Shown here piece by piece: positions 59,706 to 64,000 of a DNA stretch of 64,000 bases. Both the position numbers and the translations under genes were made by a program. The stretch is from contig CM069448.1 in assembly GCA_035610835.1 (NCBI GenBank), forward strand, positions 33,613,652 through 33,677,651. The letters run 5' to 3'. Origin of the DNA: Ophiura sarsii. Taxonomy: Eukaryota > Echinodermata > Ophiuroidea > Amphilepidida > Ophiuridae. Numbering within the stretch: the first letter of the stretch is position 1; each line of letters begins with the position of its first letter. The notes under the pieces are model-generated. The model saw only the letters and a list, made by a program, of their open reading frames with translations, was not told the DNA's origin and did not search any database.

Positions 59706-60149
59706 TCAAATGTAACGAGAGCAAGACACAAACAAAACATTAATCATAAGCCAAGACCTTTATTTTAATAAAGAAACTGGGAGCAAGGCGCAAACCGTAT
59801 CCAGGATAACATATTTAAAGTGACTGAAGTGGCTGAAGGAAAATACATTTGATAGTCACTCATGCAGTTGTAACCCATGGCTGGTCATGAAGCTATGGGC
59901 TGGTGGATCATGGTCGACCCCCACCCCACACACACCCCTCCCCCACACACACCCCTTTCATTTTCTTTGTGCGACTTATTATACAGCGGTGCGGCTTACT
60001 GTATACGATGAGGTCTGAATCTTAATTTAAGGTGCTGCCGCTTATATAGCACGTAAATTACGGGATTGTCACATCATACCCTAAGGTCTAAGCCCCCTTC
60101 CCCCACGCTTCCCTTACTTGGTGATATTGATATAGTAAGGCGGCCTTAC

Positions 60150-61880
60150 TAAAAGGCCACATGGGTATCTGGATAAACGGAACGTGCGGTATTGCCCCAT
60201 CATACCCTAAAGCCACCTCCTCCTCCCCGCACTTCCCTTACTTGATAATCTGGATATAAGGGCACATGGGCATCTGGATAAACGGAACGTGTAGTATATT
60301 ATCATGATTATTATAGAGTGTCTGGATTAGTAAGGGCACCAGTGGTATCTGGATTACGGGTTCACTATAAACGCAGAAGTCTCAAATTAACTGGATATAC
60401 TATGCGCAGGTGTGCCACCTGTGATAACTGGATTTTAAGGGTGTATTATATAGTATCTCGGAGGGCCTGATTTGAACACAACAAACATGACAGAGGGACT
60501 ACATACGTTTAGGCCCTACATGCCTATTGGAGGAATAATATATTTAAGTAAATAGGCCAAACAAAACCCGGATGGCACACATATCAACATTTTAAAGGAG
60601 GAAAACGGGGTGGCGGGGCAATAAAAGAATCGGGGGAGACATTTTAAAGCTAATTTTAAGTTACTTTCAGTTTTGACATAAAAATACTTTTGTATTATTT
60701 GGGGTACAAAATGGGTAGGGACATGAGCTGACAGGGGGTAACTGGGGGAGGGGATATTAAGGCAATCCAGATACTCTGAATATTTTAAGTATTCCTACAC
60801 CTGAATAACCATTCAGGTGTCCTTATTATCCACGTAGGCCCTAAAAGCCGCATACACAGTTATCACGGGTGCCCTTAATATTCGATTCAAGATAAACCAC
60901 ATAGTCCATGGAGGTCCTATATTGGATCACTAATACACAATCTTGATTATTAAAGTGCATGGGTGGTACCTGAATAATCAAGGGCACCATGTGTTATACA
61001 TGCATGGTATATATGGATTATTAAGGGCACTGTGGTACCAATGTCAGTATTAAGGGCATCTAGGATACATGGAGTATCAACGACATACTCTTGCTGTTTT
61101 ACAATACCCTCATCTTATACGTTTTGATGTGACTAGCCACCCGCTAATAGCTTCGGCACCTATACCTGCGCTTTCCATTATAAACTCAGGATAGTACGGG
61201 TACATTGGTATGGATATAATGCCGGCAAATGCGGTACCTGGGTTATTAAGGCCATCTGTGAGGGGTAGGACCTAGGCCTATGGCAACCGGTGTATTAAGA
61301 ACACGTGGGGTACTTGGATTAAGAACATGGGTATCTGTATTATTTAAGAGCACATTGGGCCTAGGCGCATGGTGTATTAAGGGTACCGTGACTGTCACTT
61401 ACATTATATCAAGGGCACTTTAGTTACCTGCCCTGGGTACCTGAATAAGGACATACTCTTGATATTTATATAAACATTTATAACGCTTTGATATTACTCA
61501 CCTCTGCCTATTGTGGTATGACTATTACAGCCCGCTATCTTCGGCACCCGCGATTAATTCAAGTTACTTGAATGATACAGTAGAGGCACCTGGGCATCTC
61601 GATATAACGGCACACTGCAGTACCTGGATTATGTGGTGTCCGGTGCCATTAAGGGCACCTGTGGTAACTGGATTAGGGGTAGGGCTTATAGGCCTATGGG
61701 GTCCCTATATAATGGGACAACGGGTACCTGCATTTCAGGTCACATGGGAGGCCTCCATAGGTATCTGGAAAGACAAAGGTAGGCCTACCTACTTTAAGGC
61801 ACATGTATACCTGGATTATCAAAAAGCACCTGCGATATTCGGATTATTTAGGGCCCGTTTGGAATATGTATACATGTAGG
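60150..61880 (+). repeat. Degenerate minisatellite of GGTACCTGGATTATTAAGGGCAC type
   Basis: Dozens of loosely spaced repeats of GGTATCTGGATTA, TTAAGGGCAC and ATGGGTACCTG with period about 30-55 bp. Related words are TAACTGGATT and GGGCACATGGGCATCTGGAT. A longer repeat also recurs: GATATT...ATACGCTTTGATRTTACTCACC at about 61100, 61460 and 61890. The 122-codon frame at 61511 is repeat translation. It ends just before the Helitron-like terminus at 61979. Confidence 0.75.
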
Positions 61881-61944
61881 ACATGTTCTTGATATTGTAT
61901 CAAATTTGCTTACGCTTTGTTTACTTACCTCCCCGTGAAATCTT

Positions 61945-61979
61945 CTAGCGGGTCCGCGCGAAGCGCGGATGCCCGCTAG
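61945..61979 (+). mobile_element. Helitron-type 3' end
   Basis: CTAGCGGG, T, then the hairpin CCGCGC-GAA-GCGCGG, then ATGCCCG and CTAG followed by T. A GC-rich hairpin with a short loop a few bases before a terminal CTRR, inserted ahead of T, is the signature of Helitron 3' ends. Here the outer CTAGCGGG/CCCGCTAG also pair, giving a second stem. A matching 5' TC end could not be fixed; the preceding minisatellite may be internal to the element. Confidence 0.65.
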
Positions 61980-62047
61980 TAAGAATGAATGCTTGAAAAA
62001 GTACACTTTTTATATCCGGATAAACAGAATGTGTAACGTACTACAGC

Positions 62048-62637
62048 CCGGGGGGGGGGGGGGGGGCAGTCAAACATAATAGTGTACACATGCGTGACCA
62101 AAAAAAACGCGTAAAAAGGGGTGTTTTTCAGTGTTGGACGCGTCACGCGCGTGACGCGTTAAGGATATAAAAAACACTGATATTCAAGAAAAAGGGTGTT
62201 TTTTCAGTGTTGGACGCGGGTATCAAACACGCTGATATTCAAGAAAAAGGGTGGCTTAAAATACCGGTCGAACGTATTTAGGGTAACTTGTTTTGTTCCC
62301 CGTTCCCAGAAGAATGTTATTCCCGTTTTTGCGATTTCTTTTGAGCGTCTCATTCCAATTTGAGAACGCATGTGTGTCACTCGTTCCTACAGCGTCATAA
62401 TCGCCATAGCAAACCGAGGATAGCAAAGACCGTCCCCCAGACCGTCGTTTTGTAGCGAAATAAATAGACAAAACTTGTTTTAGGGTCATATTCTGGCAAT
62501 AACTTGTTTAGGGGTCAAAATTTGCAAGGAAAGCGCGCTAAAAACTTGTTTAGGGGGTAATTTTGCTTGCAGGGTAAAACTTGTTTAGGGGGTGTCTGGA
62601 AACAATTTGGTCACGCATGTGTACACCATTATGTTTG

Positions 62638-62673
<36 letters not shown>

Positions 62674-62674
62674 G
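62048..62674. mobile_element. 627 bp element with G-run tips and 8 bp duplication
   Basis: ACTACAGC (62040-62047 and 62675-62682) flanks the element. The left arm is CC, G17, CAGTCAAACATAATAGTG; the right arm is its inverse with a run of 30. The arms continue through TACACATGCGTGACCAAA, about 38 bp beyond the homopolymer. Inside are two repeats of TTTTTCAGTGTTGGACGCG and four of ACTTGTTTAGGGGT. An 8 bp duplication fits hAT, Merlin or P elements; the tip does not settle which. No transposase. Confidence 0.85.
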
Positions 62675-62927
62675 ACTACAGCGTGGTTAAGAGAAAGTAT
62701 GATCCGATATCGGAGGTTCTTATTCTTCTTCGTTGGTCTCTCCATCAGAACGCACCGGACTATCTGTCCAATATCCTCCATGGTAAGACTACGTTCCATT
62801 TCTTCTGCTCTGGTAGTGGAACCAAGGACTCACCATATCACATTTACTTTTCATGCTACGGACCTCGTCAAAGAAACAAGCTACCAGAACATTATCAGGA
62901 ATGCAAATTCAGGAAAAGTGTACCAAA

Positions 62928-63233
62928 TTCAGGAAAATGGTCCCAGATTCTGGACTGTATACTAGTATCGTCCGATACTGGAACAAAGTTAGTGTTCTAG
63001 TATCGGCCGATACTGGCACATATAAAATGTTCTAGTATCGGGCGATACTGGAACATAATTATGTACCAGTATCGTTCAATACTGGGATAAATCTCACTGG
63101 TATCACAAGTACCAGTATCGCCCGATACTGGAACGGTAGATTCGTACCAGTATCGACCGATACTGGCAACTTTTATGTTCCAGTATTGAACGATACTGGT
63201 ATACCAGTATCTGGGACCTAAAGTACACTTTTT
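62928..63233. mobile_element. Palindrome-array element, copy 2
   Basis: Seven palindromes AGTATCGNNCGATACT with central pairs TC, GC, GG, TT, CC, AC and AA (two have one arm changed to ATTG/CAAT). The left end is GGTCCCAGATTCTGG and the right end is its inverse, CCAGTATCTGGGACC, followed by TAAAGTACACTTTTTTCC. That right tip is the inverse of the left tip of copy 1, so the family has terminal inverted repeats of about 30 bp. Confidence 0.88.
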
Positions 63234-63240
63234 TCCAAAT

Positions 63241-64000
63241 TCAATCAACATTTTTAAAAGGCTTCTGAAAGTGCCATCTTGTTTTAACTTACTTAGGCGA
63301 CGAAAAAAAAGAAAACCTATTCGTAGGGAAACGGACCTCTCAGAAAGGGTCGGTAGGTCAGGTGTGTTTTTTCTTACTGTTTTCTTCTTGAAAAGGACCA
63401 TAACAAAATCTGTAAAATCTTACCGTATTCCCCCCCCCCCACCGATTTACATACAATAAGTCACTTAAATCAGCCACACATAAAATAATTAAATATAATG
63501 TCTACTGACATGTTACAAAATGGCGTGTAAGTATTGGTATTAAAGACATTACATCACTGTAGAACTGTTTCAACACATATTGCATGCCACTAAAAAGATT
63601 CACATTTAAAAAAAAACAGTATTAGACATAGCTTTTGTGGATTGCTGTAGTGGAAGTATTAATATATTCCTTAATAAAGCTTTAATTTAGTCCATTATTA
63701 TCGAAATCGGTTGTAAAAGGGGGACTCATGGAAGTTCTTTTGAATTGTGTGAGTTCTGTAATTATTGAACTATGACTCAAATGTATCTAAAAGTATACAT
63801 TTTTGGAAAGGAAATGGATCAAATTTGGCATCAATTTTGACAAACTTTGTTGATTTTTTGAGAAAATCACAAAAATCACTTTTTTGACCCACACTTTTTG
63901 AACAAAGCTAACAAAATAATTTTGAGTACAAAATGCCCACATCGCTTGATTATGATGTAATGACACTAACTTAGGGACGATATTTTTTTAATTTTAAAAC
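63241..64000. other. No gene recognised
   Basis: Contains GGGTCGGTAGGTC (63349), a C11 run (63430-63440) and AT-rich sequence to the window end. A 134-codon minus-strand frame across 62997-63401 mostly reads through palindromes and is not called. Confidence 0.45.

Noticed and set aside
59496..59768. 90-codon frame in the CpG-rich patch as a protein gene
   Set aside because: The opposite strand is equally open, no domain is visible and there is no homologue in the window. It is kept only as a CpG-rich patch.
61511..61879. 122-codon frame as a gene
   Set aside because: The frame lies entirely in the degenerate GGTACCTGGATTA minisatellite.
61945..61979. GC-rich hairpin as a bacterial-type terminator
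   Set aside because: No T-run follows and there is no bacterial gene context. The CTAG-T ending fits a Helitron terminus better.
62581..63000. 139-codon plus-strand frame as a gene
   Set aside because: It crosses the C30 tip of a transposable element (giving a proline run), the 8 bp duplication and the start of another repeat.
62997..63401. 134-codon minus-strand frame as a gene
   Set aside because: Much of it is translation of the palindrome array, which also stays open on the opposite strand.

Overview
This is a non-coding, repeat-rich piece of an animal nuclear genome. No intact protein-coding gene could be supported: open frames are at most about 140 codons, and most are repeat or low-complexity translations. 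AT-rich base composition, Tc1/mariner-like and TTA-flanked foldback elements, an L2/CR1-type LINE, Penelope-like retroelement (PLE) relics, tRNA-derived SINE-like repeats, a Helitron-type 3' end and the recurring word TAGGCCTA suggest a marine invertebrate. An echinoderm or another invertebrate deuterostome is possible, but that is only a weak inference.

1-30.3 kb is a local segmental repeat. Unit A (1-10646, resuming 12611-13769), unit B (15105-27290) and partial unit C (29108-30270) are diverged copies of the same locus. Inside them a 1-1.5 kb module M occurs four times on the + strand (7620, 12815, 19938, 25805) and part of it twice inverted (1-470, 15105-15570). Where one copy carries an insertion another lacks, the empty site gives the element boundary and target-site duplication (TSD): a 466 bp foldback MITE (22005-22470, TA), a 931 bp element packed with GGATCAAA sites (23740-24670, TA) and a 30 bp palindrome (26063-26092, 7 bp duplication). 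The units also hold relics of a small unidentified gene (999, 16076) and PLE reverse-transcriptase fragments.

30-46 kb holds a 20 bp minisatellite, a 907 bp mariner-like element with perfect 24 bp ends, the 3' end of a LINE with an (AAT)n tail, an L2/CR1-type endonuclease-linker fragment, several hairpin MITEs, and a TTA-flanked 2.76 kb element containing a 97 bp satellite. Eight copies of GTTACGGACGTTAC flank that element.

46-64 kb contains a recent 867 bp tandem duplication cutting into a foldback element, tRNA-derived repeats, two copies of an element made of short palindromes CAGTATCGNNCGATACTGG, a TTA-flanked 820 bp element, an (AAGGC)n array, a degenerate minisatellite ending close to a Helitron-type terminus, and a 627 bp element with G-run tips flanked by an 8 bp duplication. 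53.9-56.8 kb is mostly unique sequence.

All homology statements were made by eye. The elements appear non-autonomous; no transposase gene was recognised.
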